From Apoda limacodes (taxonomy: Eukaryota > Arthropoda > Insecta > Lepidoptera > Limacodidae), in assembly GCA_946406115.1 (NCBI GenBank), contig OX291556.1:10756501-10820500 (forward strand): a stretch of 64,000 nt of DNA, given 5' to 3'. Of the stretch, positions 35,601 to 47,520 are shown one piece after another. The stretch's first letter is position 1; every line of letters starts with the position of its first letter. Under the pieces are notes generated by a model, which saw nothing but the letters and a program-made list of their open reading frames with translations, searched no databases and had not been told where the DNA came from. The position numbers and the translations under genes are program-made.

Positions 35601-36173
35601 GGTCAAAGGTTGTTACTTTACAAGTCGCAAGTTCGGCCCCATATGGAGTACTGCTGCCATCTCTGGGCGGGTGCACCCGGATACCAGCTTGGCCCTTTTG
35701 ACTCGGTTCAACGACGGACTGTGAGAATTGTCGACGATTCCAAACTCACTTGCGGTATCGAGCCCTTAAGTCTGAGGAGAGACTTTGCCTCCCTGTGTGT
35801 GTTCTACAGCTATGTTTTGTGTTGTTGGGTTGTGTTCTGAGGAATTGTTCGAAATGATGCCCACGGCTACTTTCTACCATCGCACCGCTCGCCATCGGCA
35901 GGGAATTCATTCTCACACTTTAGAACCTAAATGGTCGCATACAGTGCGGTTTCAGAGGAACTTCCTCCCGCGAACGCTATAGTTGTGGAATGTGCTCCCT
36001 GCCAAGGACTACAGTATGGAGTTCTTCAAGAAAGAAGTTATTAGATTTCTGAAGGGTCGGCAACGCGCAAGTGATACCCCTGGTGTTGCAAGCGTCCATA
36101 GACTACGGTGACCGCTTACCATCAGGCGGACCGTAAGCTTGTTTGCCACCTTAGTGGTATAAAAAAAAAAAAA
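32640..36173 (+). mobile_element. Near full-length CR1/Jockey-type LINE
   Basis: A leader of about 600 bp (GAACAACTTAAGCAGGGC, GGTGAGTAAGGTTGCCAGAG, TGGACCCGGCTACTACAACA) is followed by ORF2 (33250-36110) and the family 3' tail with TGACCGCTTACCATCAGGCG and an A-run at about 36160-36173. A separate first ORF is not evident. The insertion lies in duplicated unit 2 and has no partner in unit 1, so it probably came after the duplication. Target-site duplications were not identified because the 5' edge is uncertain. Confidence 0.85.
33250..36110 (+). pseudogene. LINE ORF2 (endonuclease + reverse transcriptase), broken
   Basis: Encodes the single enzyme that nicks target DNA and copies the LINE RNA into it. 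In order: an ATG at 33250 with a basic start (RTKKKR); an apurinic-type endonuclease domain, roughly 33310-33930, with LFLMETQ and LGDFNAHH; a linker with RPWFNRSCRKAR (34170); then reverse transcriptase with SSGPDGIPA, SNYRPIAITS, LDITKAFDRVWH (motif A) and GVTQGSV, and the C-terminal RLLLYKSQVRPHMEYCCHLW. It is dead several times over: a frameshift near 33340, a TGA at 33758, frame changes near 33940, 34490 and 35050, a TAG near 35083, and the catalytic YADD box reads YAHD (35249-35260), so the first aspartate is lost. A short non-homologous patch lies at about 35808-35830. Confidence 0.9.
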
Positions 36174-38064
36174 ACGTCGAGAAACTATTTAGTAACATTT
36201 CAACTGATCAGCGATTAGATTTTTAACCCAGGGATAGCTATAGGTTCTTTGTATCTTTGTAGTCTAGAGTATTAACTTAGATTTCTTACCGTGATAACCG
36301 TATTCTGTTCCGTATTCAAAGCTGCTGTTAAAAGCTAGTATCGTATAAAAGTACAGGTCTTGCAAAAACATATTGGAAAATATTTTTAAATATTTTAAAA
36401 ACACACCTGCTGGTCTAGATTTTCACCGAATTTAAATAATAATAACTGAAATGATAAAACTATGCACCGGAATGAAAAAATTAAGCTCAGAAATGATAAA
36501 AATGCACCGATATAAAAATTTTATCATTTCGGTGAGTTTTTTATCATTTCGGTTGACAGTTTAGTCCACCGAATCAACCGAGATAAAAACACCGAAATTA
36601 AAACCAAGCACAAAAAATAGCATAACAATAAAACTATTTATTATAGGATGTGATAAATGCTACACAAATAAACGTAGTGCAATTACTGCACTCACTAATA
36701 TTGAATGAAATATACTTGCTCATTGGAAGACAAGTTATAACTATACACGGAAAAGAAAGATTTTTTGTCCGGAGGCACCGATATGAAATACTTACGTTTT
36801 TTGCGGGAACACGCAGGCAAGCTACGTGCGTCCTAACACAAACAAGCACTAGGCGACACTGATACGAAAGTTTTCAGCGCATGAGGGGGAAGCTAGGTTT
36901 GTTCCATCCAAAACTATTAACTCATCGAAATGAGAGGACTTCCTGGGGCATGTAAATTTTAACTTGCCAGTTATTAAACTGGGTAGATGTAAGTATAAAA
37001 TTACTCTGTGATAATACTATAACAATTCAAGATTAAAATAAAAGTAGCCATATACCTAAATAGCCAATAATTTTTGTTGTTCGAGGGAAATTATAATAAA
37101 AACTCTTGTGAGGACAGCTATCGAAATGAGAAATTCGGGACTTCATCATATTTTTTTTCTAAGCTGGATTCCTAATCAACAAATATAATTTTTGCCTCGT
37201 ACAGGTAACCACCTCGTTAACATAGAAAAAAATATATGAACTGTATATTTACATTCCACACTACCGATTTCATCCATGCCGCGTAAATTTTGGCGTTGGG
37301 AAATCCACCCATCAGTTTAACGGCACAAAAGTGGCAAGTGACATGAGCATTCGCTCGATGTAAACACGTTCCAAGTCGAATATTCAGCATGTCAGTACAG
37401 TAAGCCGAGCTCGATGGCGAGCACTGAACATAAAAGCCGCTGTCGGTTTTTAGACAATGCCTTTGAATATTACGTTAAAGTCTTGCGCAGACGAGGCGCG
37501 AGGGACTGTCTTCTGGGTACTTTTTGTCCTACAAAATAGATCATTTGTAACTGCATGGCACAACGCACACGGTACTTTAAGTCCGTTACTTTATTTTTCG
37601 TATAAAAATTTCATTTCCCCGCGGACAAAAGTCCCTCGTTTGCGCAGGCTCTAAAAGTTTGTCGCTAGCGCGGGCACCTTATTCTATAGAGGTAATTTGT
37701 GGCATGCATTTGTTTCGTTTTGATTTGGTGTTCGGTAAAATGCAAGTGTTTCAAGTAAAAGCGCTTTTATTCATTGATAAATTAGAGACAAAAGACAGAG
37801 ACACTGGTAGCTTTAATCTTAATACAATAGTTGTTTTTATTTATTATCTATCCCTGGGCTAACGCTAGGGGCATAAACGCGCTTTGTCGATCAAAAAAAA
37901 GGAAAAAAATTAACAAAGCGTTTTAAAAATGTTCACATATGAAAAATAAGCTATAGCCCCCTCATAGTACCTACCACAAAACATTATATCGCTAAAATAT
38001 AACCTGACCAACCTCTCACCTACTCTATCTACTATACCTTTCTTTTTTTACTATTATACGTATT
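36174..38064. other. Non-coding; two small inverted-repeat features
   Basis: At 36440-36600 a motif like GAAATGATAAAA with CACCG next to it occurs repeatedly on both strands. At 37482-37520 and 37612-37652 there are inverted relatives (TTGCGCAGACGAGG... and GTCCCTCGTTTGCGCAGG), as in a 175-bp MITE, so the 65-codon frame across it is doubtful. Otherwise AT-rich and unassigned. Confidence 0.45.
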
Positions 38065-38585
38065 ATTCGATCACACTAGAGTCACGCAAAAACAAATATA
38101 GATATAATAACATAAATAATCTTTTCTTCTATTATCCACGCCTCAGTGTAATAAAAGCTTCTGTTCATAACACATAGTCAGCACATAAATCTGAACACCT
38201 GGTTACGTTACGACCACGCGTCTCCTTAAAATGTCTCCGCATGAAACATTGTCGCCTTAACATGCACTTTGTGCATTAATATTAACGCCTTACAATTTTG
38301 TGTTTACTAGTTGTAAAATTAAATTAGTGGGTTTATTGTTCTTTGTTATTTAGAGGATAACATAAAAAACTAAACTACCAGAGCTATTTATTCCTGTCAG
38401 TCTTGGTAGGCCTAACAATGGCAGCGGTAAAGTAAATGGTGGGGTAGAAGGTGCTTAGAATCCCTAGAGCTGGCTACCGTTACCAAGGAGAAATGGTCGA
38501 GGCAACTTCAACAATGGAAGAAGAATAGCGTACCCCGGAAGTTAATAAATTGCCAGTAAACGGCGCAATGGCCCAAAACACCACG
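38065..38585 (+). repeat. Duplicated block A-like, copy A4 (unit 2)
   Basis: Closest to A3 (21520-22410), without A3's 200-bp insertion. The shared end runs through GGCTACCGTTACCAAGGAG and TGCCAGTAAACGGCGC-like sequence. Confidence 0.75.
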
Positions 38586-41163
38586 GTTGAAAGCCATTAG
38601 TTGTAATCAAAGCTACTATTATGTTATTATCTGTGGTAAAAGTTTGGTAAGACGGGAATAAACTACTACTTGCACGCACAAAACTACGAGCAATACTAGT
38701 AAAACCAAAATCAATATATAAAATAAAGAAAACACACGGTTTATTCACTTTTAGCAAGTGGGTGAAGCTTGCCAGCACGAGAGGGCGGTGGCGGCAGTAT
38801 TGCGGCGGGCGGCAGTCAGTCGTTCGCAATTAGTTTTTACGGGCGATAATTAGGGAGGCCGATTGCGAACCGCTCGCTCACTCTGCACATTTACAGAGTT
38901 ATATAATTCACAGAAATGATTGGAGCAAGTCATGTCAGGTTTGTCAAGAAAATGAGTTTTACTAAGGTTAATTGCTATTGTTGTGACTAAAGGTCCTATC
39001 CACCTGTCCACACCGAACGCATTAAATTTTTTAACTTACCTATACTATTATGAAATTATGGAACCTCGTAAACCCAACAAACGAAGCGAATAACAAAAAA
39101 AACGATCACACAAAGTGATCCAAGCATGATGTAGGTACTCTGATCATGTTTGGGAAAGTAAAGGTCTGACCGCATTAGAGCAGCGCCAAATATAATACTA
39201 CGTAGCAGCGCTGAGCTGCGCGTCGCGTCATAGTTACCTCCGAAATAATATTACGATGCGTAATCATGAACATAATATATACTTTACTTTTTACAAAAAA
39301 ATATCCTCTTGGCTTTTTTAGCATTGGGAAATATACCAATTTAATAATAAAGTGTATTTTATTTTCAACATTTTGCAATAAACATTTAAATACAGTTAAA
39401 ATTAATATATAACTAAATTAACCTAAAACAAAAAAAAACCTATCTAAAATATAAAAATATATTAATCAAATAATTGCTGCCTGCGTGGTAAGGTGGCAAG
39501 AATGCTGGCAGCATTTCCTCGCTGAATTGAGATACTGATTCTCTGAGCAAGGAAAGAGCCAGCCCTCTTGTAACCTGCACTAATTAATAATTTATATAAT
39601 ATATAATAAAGTAAATTGCTATTTCAAGTTCTACACTTATTGGATTACCAAGATAAAAAGTCAAGTCGGGAATATTCACAAGTCTATGTATCGACAGCGA
39701 AGCCGATACAAAAAATAAAAGCAGGCATCATTGGCACATGTGAATAGAAATGTGTTGAAAACTGAAAAAAATATTATTAATATCCATGAATAACAAATTA
39801 AGCCTAGAAACCTGTATGAACTTTGATTTTATCATATTCCAGAAAATCACATCACATTTTGCAATAATTTACTAAGATAATAATATATTTCTCGGCAACT
39901 GCGAAGCTAGGTATCGTCTAAAAATTTAGTACTTACATGTGTAGAGCTTGCTTACCCGTATCTTACTGAGACTAAGGTAATGAATATAATATTGGACGCA
40001 AACAAAACTTTTATCCTATCTTGACTTGTCTTTATTTTTGGCAATCGACTTCAAGACGAATAAAATACAACATGTACTGTCAATAAGTCTGATTTAGGGA
40101 CTTAATTTTTACTTTTCAGTAGATTTGAAGTCGGATTAATGTTTTTACTTAAAAAAATAGATTATTTTCCGTTCATTGATAATTTTCATAAGACAATTGT
40201 GAAAAAAACTGTATAAATATAAGTTATGTAAGTTATATAAGTTAATATAAGCTATGTATACAATTAATTTGTTTTATTTAAAGTGTTAAAACCATACATA
40301 ACCGAACTTTTAATATTTGTTATTTTAAAAATTAAAATATGTTAACTACACGCCATATCTAAAAGAAAGTTAAAAAATGTATACAAAGATTCGATGCAAT
40401 ACTTTCAGGATTAAAAATAACAATTAAAATGCATATATTGATATTTTAGTAGACATATAAAAAGAATCTGACAAAATATTCGGAAAATTTAATGTTTACT
40501 TCTAACTACTCTGTATTAATAAAGTAAAGGTTAACATAGTCTAGCTATTATGAATCAAATTAATTGATAATGTATGTAGATGAGTGATGTTTCTAACCTG
40601 GGACTGGGACAAATAAAATGTTGTCGTAAGGAAGTCTTCAGTTTATGACTCTATTCTTCTAAGTTTGTCAGGCAATTCCCATCACTGAAATAACAGAACA
40701 CTTATATTTTAGGTACACGAAGTGAAGTTCGTTCACAGCCATGCACTGCGCCAATTGTCGGCAACTTCGCACACAACCTGGGATTTAGCCTACATGCATA
40801 TTGATTTATATACATAAACAAATGTTCATCGCGTCCCTATATAATGCTTAATTAAGCCATACGCCAATATTCAAAGTCGTGAAATTTAATAGGAAACCAT
40901 GCTAGGTTTTAACCCTGGGAATTCTCAAAATAGTGACACTCTTATAAGAATGTATATTAGTTGGTAATTAACCATTGAAAAATTAAGCAAATCTCAGAAG
41001 TTTATAGTTTTTTTAGTATCATAGGTTTTATTTGACATACAGTTTTGCGAATTGGCGTATGGCATAGTTAAAGTATTATAGCGCCGATCTGTGTATAGTT
41101 CAACAAACTTCTCTGACCTTCTGACCTTGGGCGTTTGGTCGCTAGTGTCGTTGTATGCTTATA
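38586..41163. other. Non-coding, scattered repeat pieces
   Basis: 39476-39595 (GCGTGGTAAGGTGGCAAGAA, GCAAGGAAAGAGCCAGCCCT) is a recognisable lepidopteran repeat piece. 40115-40160 resembles 57865-57930 (GTAGATTTGAAGTCGGATT). 40856-41064 is bounded by an inverted repeat GCCATACGCCAAT, so it may be a 210-bp MITE. No gene supported. Confidence 0.4.
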
Positions 41164-41392
41164 TAACTTCCTCCCGCGAACCCTTGGGTTGTGGAATGAG
41201 CTCCCTGCCAAGGTTTTCTCTAAGGACTACAGTATGGGGTTCTTCAAAAAAGAAGTTATTAGATTTCTGAAGGGTCGGCAACGCGCGAGTGATGCCCCTA
41301 GTGTTGCAAGCGTCCATAGGCTACGGTGACCGCTTACCATCAGGCGGACCGTAGGCTTGTTTGCCACCTTAGTGGTATTAAAAAAAAAAAAA
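41164..41392 (+). mobile_element. 5'-truncated CR1/Jockey LINE 3' end
   Basis: Starts within the last codons of ORF2 (LPRTLGLWNELPAKVF, FFKKEVIRFLKGRQRA) and keeps an undamaged tail with TACCATCAGGCGGACCGTAG and a 14-base A-run. It is the best-preserved 3' end in the window, only about 230 bp long. Confidence 0.85.
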
Positions 41393-41689
41393 TATAATTT
41401 CAATATGGTGACTGTAGTTTTGATTTTGTTGCACTAATTATATTTAGTATTATTTCGCATTTTGTCATAGATTAGAAAGAAAGATACGAAGCCAGGTAAA
41501 AAGCCAGCGCGTGCGAGCGAGATAACCAGATATTACATACTATCCCCTGGATTTGGTAATTGTGAGGTCTTGCGCGCCATATAGTTTGATATCCGCCGAA
41601 AAACGTCGGATAGTAAAAATACTATTTTTCATGTTGAAGCTTACAAGGCTTCGTTATACTATACAAACCTACTAGAGAAGACATCGTAT

Positions 41690-42650
41690 GGAGACTCTTT
41701 TTTTTACTAACCACTTTAGTCCTGCGTGACTGCTACGGATACAGTGAATCTAAACTAAAGGTGTTTTATATAAAGGTACCACATAAGGCGTAAATCTCGC
41801 ATCCATTTTAAAGATAAGTGGTAAAATAAAAGACCAGCGACAGAATGTTATAACTACCACCTTTATTAATTCTTAAATATAAATTCTTCAAAATATTTAA
41901 AGTAAGTCAAGATTGGACAGTGGGAGATTGAAACTTCATTAGACTATTTTTGCTTCCTTAAATCCTACTAATATTATAAATGTGAAAGTTTGTATGTCCG
42001 GATGGATGTTTGTTACTCAATCGCGTTTCAACTACTGGACGCATCAGGATGAAACTTGGCATACATATAGCTTAGGTCCTGGAATAGCATATAGGCTAAT
42101 TTTTATCCTGAAAAATTCAACAGTTCCCGCGGGAATAACTATAACAGTGTTAAACGAACTATAGCTGCACCTATAGCTCGCTTTAGCAAACTTCATTAGT
42201 GTAATTAAGGAGTTTCACGCCGATAACCGAATTTAGGGCGGGCGGAGCCGCTGGCAAAGTCTAGTAGACTATATTAGGGAGTTAAAAAGAATGATAAGTA
42301 TTTTTGACTCCATTTTCTTCTTACTCTAGAAATAGAGAGGATCAAAGCTGTGTCCATTTAAGATATCAGTTTAGCCATCAGACATGTCTAAACTTTAAAC
42401 TTGGCTGAGTGCATTTTGCTTTATTTCGGTGTGACCTGGCTTGCCTGTTCTATTCTGGACCTAGACATGTTCAGTTTGCTGACAAGCTAAATTCATGCCC
42501 CGATTGAAAACTCACTGCAGCGACATAGCTTTCCACTCTTGAATTTGAATATTTAATGGCTTTTATTTTGGAGGCAGAAAAATTTAATTAAATTTTTATT
42601 TATTTATCATCTTCGCTATTTAATATAAAACGAAATGATATTGCTTTACA
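41690..42650 (+). repeat. Duplicated block B, copy B2 (unit 2), split by a Helitron
   Basis: Matches B1 from TACTAACCACTTTAGTCCT (41705) and again from about 42275 to 42650. The Helitron at 41955-42268 separates the two parts and is absent from B1, so it came later. Confidence 0.75.
41955..42268 (+). mobile_element. Non-autonomous Helitron
   Basis: Opens TCCTACTAATATTATAAATG and AAGTTTGTATGTCCGGATGG, passes through CCCGCGGGAATAACT, and ends GGGCGGGCGGAGCCGCTGGC...GTCTAGTAG, a GC hairpin just before a CTAG-type end. These are the hallmarks of the common lepidopteran Helitron family. It has no coding capacity; the 60-codon frame is chance. A partial relative is at 62209-62395. Confidence 0.75.
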
Positions 42651-42994
42651 ATAAGATTATTAATAGTACTTGAACACGTACTTGTATTTGGCTAGGTATG
42701 CACCTAACGCTAAAGATAGTGATTGGTAATCTGCAAAATAGTTAAATTTACCTATCTACGTAGGTCGGTGCATCTAAAGGATTTGTCAGAAAATATATCT
42801 TAGGTATAAAAATAAATGATGTATGAAGTACACGTACATAAATATATGTAAGAAGTGCCTCATCTCTAGTAAAACTATCACTGTCAAATGTCTTGATTAA
42901 TTTGTAGGCAATAGGTATATAAATATGTACTTAAACACAGGACATCGAAAAGAAGTAAATACAAAATAGTAGACGAAAATAGTAGTCTTATTTT

Positions 42995-43175
42995 ATTCAA
43001 GAGCTTGAGTTCTACCCGTCAGACATGTCTAAACTTCACTGAATGTAGCTTGCTATTTCCTATCGCCTTGTCTAGTGCCATGCTATTCTTGGACTCAGAC
43101 ATGTTCATTTCTGCTGGAAGACTAGTTACTGCCTTGTAAACCAAAGTGCACTTTCCAATCGAATATAAACGTATT
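42995..43175 (+). repeat. Third, diverged copy of block B (B3)
   Basis: CCCGTCAGACATGTCTAAAC, then GACTCAGACATGTTCAT and a final CACTTTCCA follow the order seen in B1 and B2, with many changes. I found no matching copy in unit 1. Confidence 0.6.
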
Positions 43176-43594
43176 ATAGATATAGGTAGTGACTGTTGTA
43201 GACAATTTCTAGAATAGTTGATTTGAAGGTATGATATTGGAACAGATACTATTCATACAGTCAGCACGACTAAATGTATGACTGGCTGGACAGCACCCGG
43301 GTAGCCAAATGTGACGACATCTTGCCGCCGACTTTACCTCACGATTGCTTAGTCTAAACGTCTTCGATGGCTAACTAAATGAAATGATTGTTAATTTGTG
43401 TTGATGCTGTGATCTTGTTTTCTTTTTACCACAGAATAGTTAAAAAAAGGCTTCTTTTATTTATTAGTAGCGGTTCTAGCGAACGTTGTTTGGCTATATA
43501 GTCCAGTGACTCTGGCCCAAAGAACTTCGTTTTACCTTAACTTCATTTTATGGTTAGCGCGCCACGCGCCAACTATTGTTAAAGAGGTGTACTA
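43176..43594. other. Non-coding stretch
   Basis: AT-rich, no supported gene or repeat. Confidence 0.45.
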
Positions 43595-44225
43595 ATTTAG
43601 AAAACTTCTCCGGCGTGTGCATAACAACTAACATAAATTTCATTACAATCGGATGAATGGTTTACCCTTAGTGCGCTAGTCCGATTAGTACTAGACTGAT
43701 ACTTTTCTATCATACAAACCTTGTCTTGACAATTACGATCACTATCAAAAATAAATCTTTCAAATCAGTAGAGACATTCTCAAGTGATTTAAATTTATAT
43801 AGATAAACTAGCTGAGCCGGCGAACGTTGTTTTTTTTTAAAAAATAACTGCCGCACCAACCTATTGTCAATGGGTTGTAATAATCCAAAATCGTCCCCGG
43901 CATAACAACTTACCAAAATTTCATTACAATCGGTTTACCCTTATTGCGCGAGTCCGACTTGCATTTGACCCTGTCCGGCTCGCACTTGACTATTTTCTTT
44001 TTTCTCAGAACCCATAATAACTTACCAAAATTTCATTACAATCGGTTTACCCTTATTGCGCGAGTTCGACTCGCACTTGACCCTTTCGGAAAATCCTTTC
44101 TTATCCGATGCCTACGTCATACAAAGAACAGACCCTCCAAGTTTCAGGTTTTTACGATCAGCGGTTTAGGCTGTGCGTTGATCCGTCAGTCATTCAGGAC
44201 AAAGCATTTTATATGTATAGATTAA
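43595..44225 (-). repeat. Inverted copy of the 8696-9135 repeat family
   Basis: Read on the minus strand it starts at 44225 with ATACATATAAAATGCTTTGT, carries the head AACGCACAGCCTAAACCG, and then tandem units with AGTGCGAGTCG and AATAAGGGTAAACCGATTGT. The 93-codon plus-strand frame at 43944-44225 is a by-product. Confidence 0.7.
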
Positions 44226-45617
44226 CAGTTTAACACTAAAGGATAGTGTTAGTTACAGAAATCAAAGATATGTACTTACTTTTAATTCAACGCCACTTAC
44301 TTACATTCTAGTGAAATGATGTTACATTTTTTTTTATTTAACCCCTGGACAATTAGTTACCTAGGGGGCATCCATTAATTACGTGAACTCAAACATCTAC
44401 TCGTAGTAAAATTTCATCAAATGTCTAAATAACATTTTACATTATACCTGGGGACAATTTTTTTTTCTTTTTTTTAACAACGGCATCTATTGTAAAGTAG
44501 ATTTAGTATTGCTTAACCACGCCATCTATTGTCGAGTAGCTTTAGTTTTGCTGTGTCGGTAAAAATAATAGTATTACTACTCGCCAATAAATGTCAGGAA
44601 GAGTCATATTTTTTTACTTGCTTTTATTCAACTCACAATGTTTCCTTTTTTTCCTTCCATCTTGTGGTGGAATCTTGCAAGCTTAATTAAACATATTTCC
44701 TGTTATCACCTTTCGATGAAATTTTGCATACTTACCAAGCTCGGATGACAATACAATATTCCACAGTTACTTTGACCAACAACCCCTTCCCAGAGTTGTA
44801 CCAGGGGTACAGCCTAGAGGTGGAGGTGAAAAATTGAAAAATCTTCAAAATGGATATCCGGGGGTTTTAAGGGTCGCAGATCACGAATTTGATGTTCATA
44901 TTGATGTTTTTACCTCTTGGCAGATGCAGGAAGTGCACCTGAAGGTGGACATTAGGGTGGAACGTGAAAAATTAAGTGAAAATTTAATTACTAATTTATA
45001 TTGAACATAATATCGTTCTGCAAGTTCTCATCACCCAACTTATGAAACCTGGGTAATAAACTATAAAAATTCAATTAAACTATCACTAAAAAGTGTAAAA
45101 TAACAAAAAGTAAAAAATATTTTTTTCAAACTGAATATAAAGATTTTTATATCCAAGTACGACTGCAAGAAAAGCAAACTAAATTTCATGAAAATCGTTG
45201 GAGCGGTTTCCGAGATTTAGATTATTTATATCTATATATACATATATACAAGAATTTCGTTTTTAAAGGTATTAGATTAGTGCATAAATAAGTACCTAAA
45301 GCAAAAAAAAAAAAACTATAATTGACGCATGTGTATACACAACTGAGTTTTTAATTACTTTACTAACTTATTTATATTATTGTTTCAATAAATATTAAAT
45401 ACTTTTAGTTGATTAACAAAAAATGGTATTGTTACTTTAAACTTTAAATAGTTGAGTTCCTTTTCGGCAATTTTCAGCAGAAATTAACATTCTTAAATAG
45501 ATTGTATTGACAATTCAAGTGTTACCTTAGGTACTTGAATAAATATTATTTGATTGATTTTAGGTTTCTTAATGGGTTAAGTAACTGTTAAGTTATTACA
45601 TTCACATTTTATTTTAT
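44226..45617. other. Non-autonomous repeat pieces, no gene
   Basis: 44480-44560 holds two copies of a GCCATCTATTGT phrase. 44640-45240 (TGAAATTTTGCATACTTACC, AAATTTCATGAAAATCGTTG, GAGCGGTTTCCGAGATTTAG) has the style of lepidopteran Helitron-like or similar repeats ending in a TATA-rich run. Confidence 0.45.
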
Positions 45618-45735
45618 ACTATCTTCTGCCAGCGGCTTCGCCCGCCCTAAACTTCGTTATCGGCGTAGGTTCTTACGACAACTTCTCAATTATTTGTGAA
45701 CGAAACCATAGCGCAATCTAATTCGACGCCAACGC
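45618..45735 (-). mobile_element. Helitron 3' end, minus orientation
   Basis: TACTATCTTCTGCCAGCGGC and TTCGCCCGCCCTAAACTTCG is the reverse complement of the end seen at 42230-42268. The body beyond about 45735 fades. Confidence 0.55.
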
Positions 45736-47273
45736 CATCTAGTTAGCAAATAGGAAACATTTTTATATGGTGAAAAATTATAATACATCTAAGTTATTAC
45801 TTTACACGATTTTGTAACATAAAATTAATGGCTATGTGTGAGTAGAATAATTAATAATTAAGAAGCAAGTCAAATATGCGTCGATAGATTACACGTTCTT
45901 ACAGAAAGCGTTGAAGAAATAAAGGTTCACTGCTCGTTCCCCGTAGATGATAGCGTGATAATATGTAGCCTATATGTTGACCCGACTTCTTAATAATATA
46001 AATATTCAATATACAGTTTTGACTTTCCTACCATTTTATTATATGTATAGATTGCAACAAGACGGTTGTTGTAAATCTACTTCGATTACAATGACGTTAA
46101 CAAATTTGGACATAAACATTTATTTATAGTAAAACAATTAATTATCCCCACGGGCTTTTTCTTTGTAAAATTTTCTTTCCTCAAGGCAAAGCATGAGTTT
46201 ATAAAAGCCACGGGCGATATGATTCATAATGTCATTGATCACACTGCGCCAGGGCTGCCAGTAGAGACAACTTGAAATTATACAAAAACAAATGTTATTA
46301 TACAAACCCAGAAAACTGTTGAAATATAGTATGTAAAATAAAACTTATTAATTTGCTTGCAAAATAGGTTTTCATTTTATTCATTAGTATATATATTTAA
46401 GTGTCTAAGGAAAAAATCAAAGAAGAAAAAAGATATAGCCATAGATATAGATATAGGTCCTTGGACCGGCCGCGTGATGTACAATGTTGCCAACTTTTTT
46501 TTAACGAATTTCTAAAGACCGAATAAGAAACGAAACAATTATAGTTCAATATTCAAAATAACGTTGGGTATGACCTTTTTTTAATTTTGCTTTATTTATT
46601 CAAAGAACTTAGAATACTGTAAGTAAGTATTTTTTGCGAAAAACAAGTGAGAAAAGCGTGGTGAGGCACGTGGTGTGACGTACCAGGGACCAGGGTAAAA
46701 CCTATAATGGTTGAAGTGTAGATTATTATACAGTTATTGGGCTTAAGTTTCGAAAACAGTTCGAAAATATTTAAGAAAATATACTTACCGGTCAGTGCGC
46801 GCTCTGAGTACTTTCGTTTAAGTATGATTTTAGACCGTTAAGCACTTTTGTACATACTATGCCGAAAATCCCTGAAAATCATCACCTAAGTTCTGTGTTG
46901 CCTAAACACCAAAAAATATACACTTGTAACGTAAACGTTCGAGTTATTTCCTGTAAATAGGTAAATCGTGCTAGTGGTTCAATGCCGTACCTTACCACTA
47001 ACTGAAATAACCTAAGTCACTAAAACCACTAACTGAAATAACCTAAGTCACGTCCACTAGCCACTAAAACCAAAATTTGTCCACTTAAAGGTAAGGCTAA
47101 ACCACCAGCTCTAGTGGAAAATCCAATGAGTTGGCAAAACTGGTGATGCAGCGTAATTGACTTGACACAGTGTTGCCACTTGCCAAATGCTTGTCTTGCA
47201 CTTATTTAAAGTTATGTCACAAAAAATGTTCGATCTTTTGATATCATGTTTTTAAAAAAAGTTTTAAGAAACA
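45736..47273. other. Non-coding; one 31-bp tandem duplication and the unit-2 anchor
   Basis: 46136-46255 is the counterpart of 23570-23660. At 46995-47051 the 26-base phrase beginning CCACTAACTGAAATAACC occurs twice at 31-bp spacing. A short AGATATAG repeat is at 46430-46460. No gene. Confidence 0.5.
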
Positions 47274-47359
47274 AGTACAGTAACAGACATAAGAGTAATA
47301 TAAATTAAGATATTGTAACATTTATTAATTTATATTACTCTTATGTCTGTGACTGTACT
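47274..47359. repeat. Near-perfect 34-bp-arm hairpin
   Basis: The arm 47274-47307 pairs with 47326-47359 with one mismatch in 34 bp; the loop is 18 bases. The right arm starts TAATTTATATTACTCTTATG. It could be a tiny MITE, a hairpin RNA or a miRNA-like precursor. Confidence 0.75.
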
Positions 47360-47520
47360 CATACTTACTGTTTTACCGTTTTTGTTTAACATTGTTATAG
47401 TTAATTGTCTTTGTTAAAAACGTTGTAAATTAATAGGAAGTTATGGAAGAGCGGGACCTCTTGCCACAGGTATTTTATATACTTAGTAGGATGATTCCAA
47501 CCTTACAAAAGAAATAAAAA

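Noticed and set aside
33308..35701. Separate host genes from the long frames
   Set aside because: All are pieces of one LINE ORF2 in different frames; the minus-strand frames are shadows.
37457..37654. 65-codon gene
   Set aside because: The frame spans the inverted ends of a small MITE-like element.
42340..42500. p53-type response element (RRRCWWGYYY pairs)
   Set aside because: The two half-site-like palindromes are 70-90 bp apart, beyond the usual spacing, and short palindromes of this kind are frequent.
43944..44225. 93-codon gene
   Set aside because: It is a by-product of the repeat family, whose inverted copy at 8696-9135 is open on other frames.
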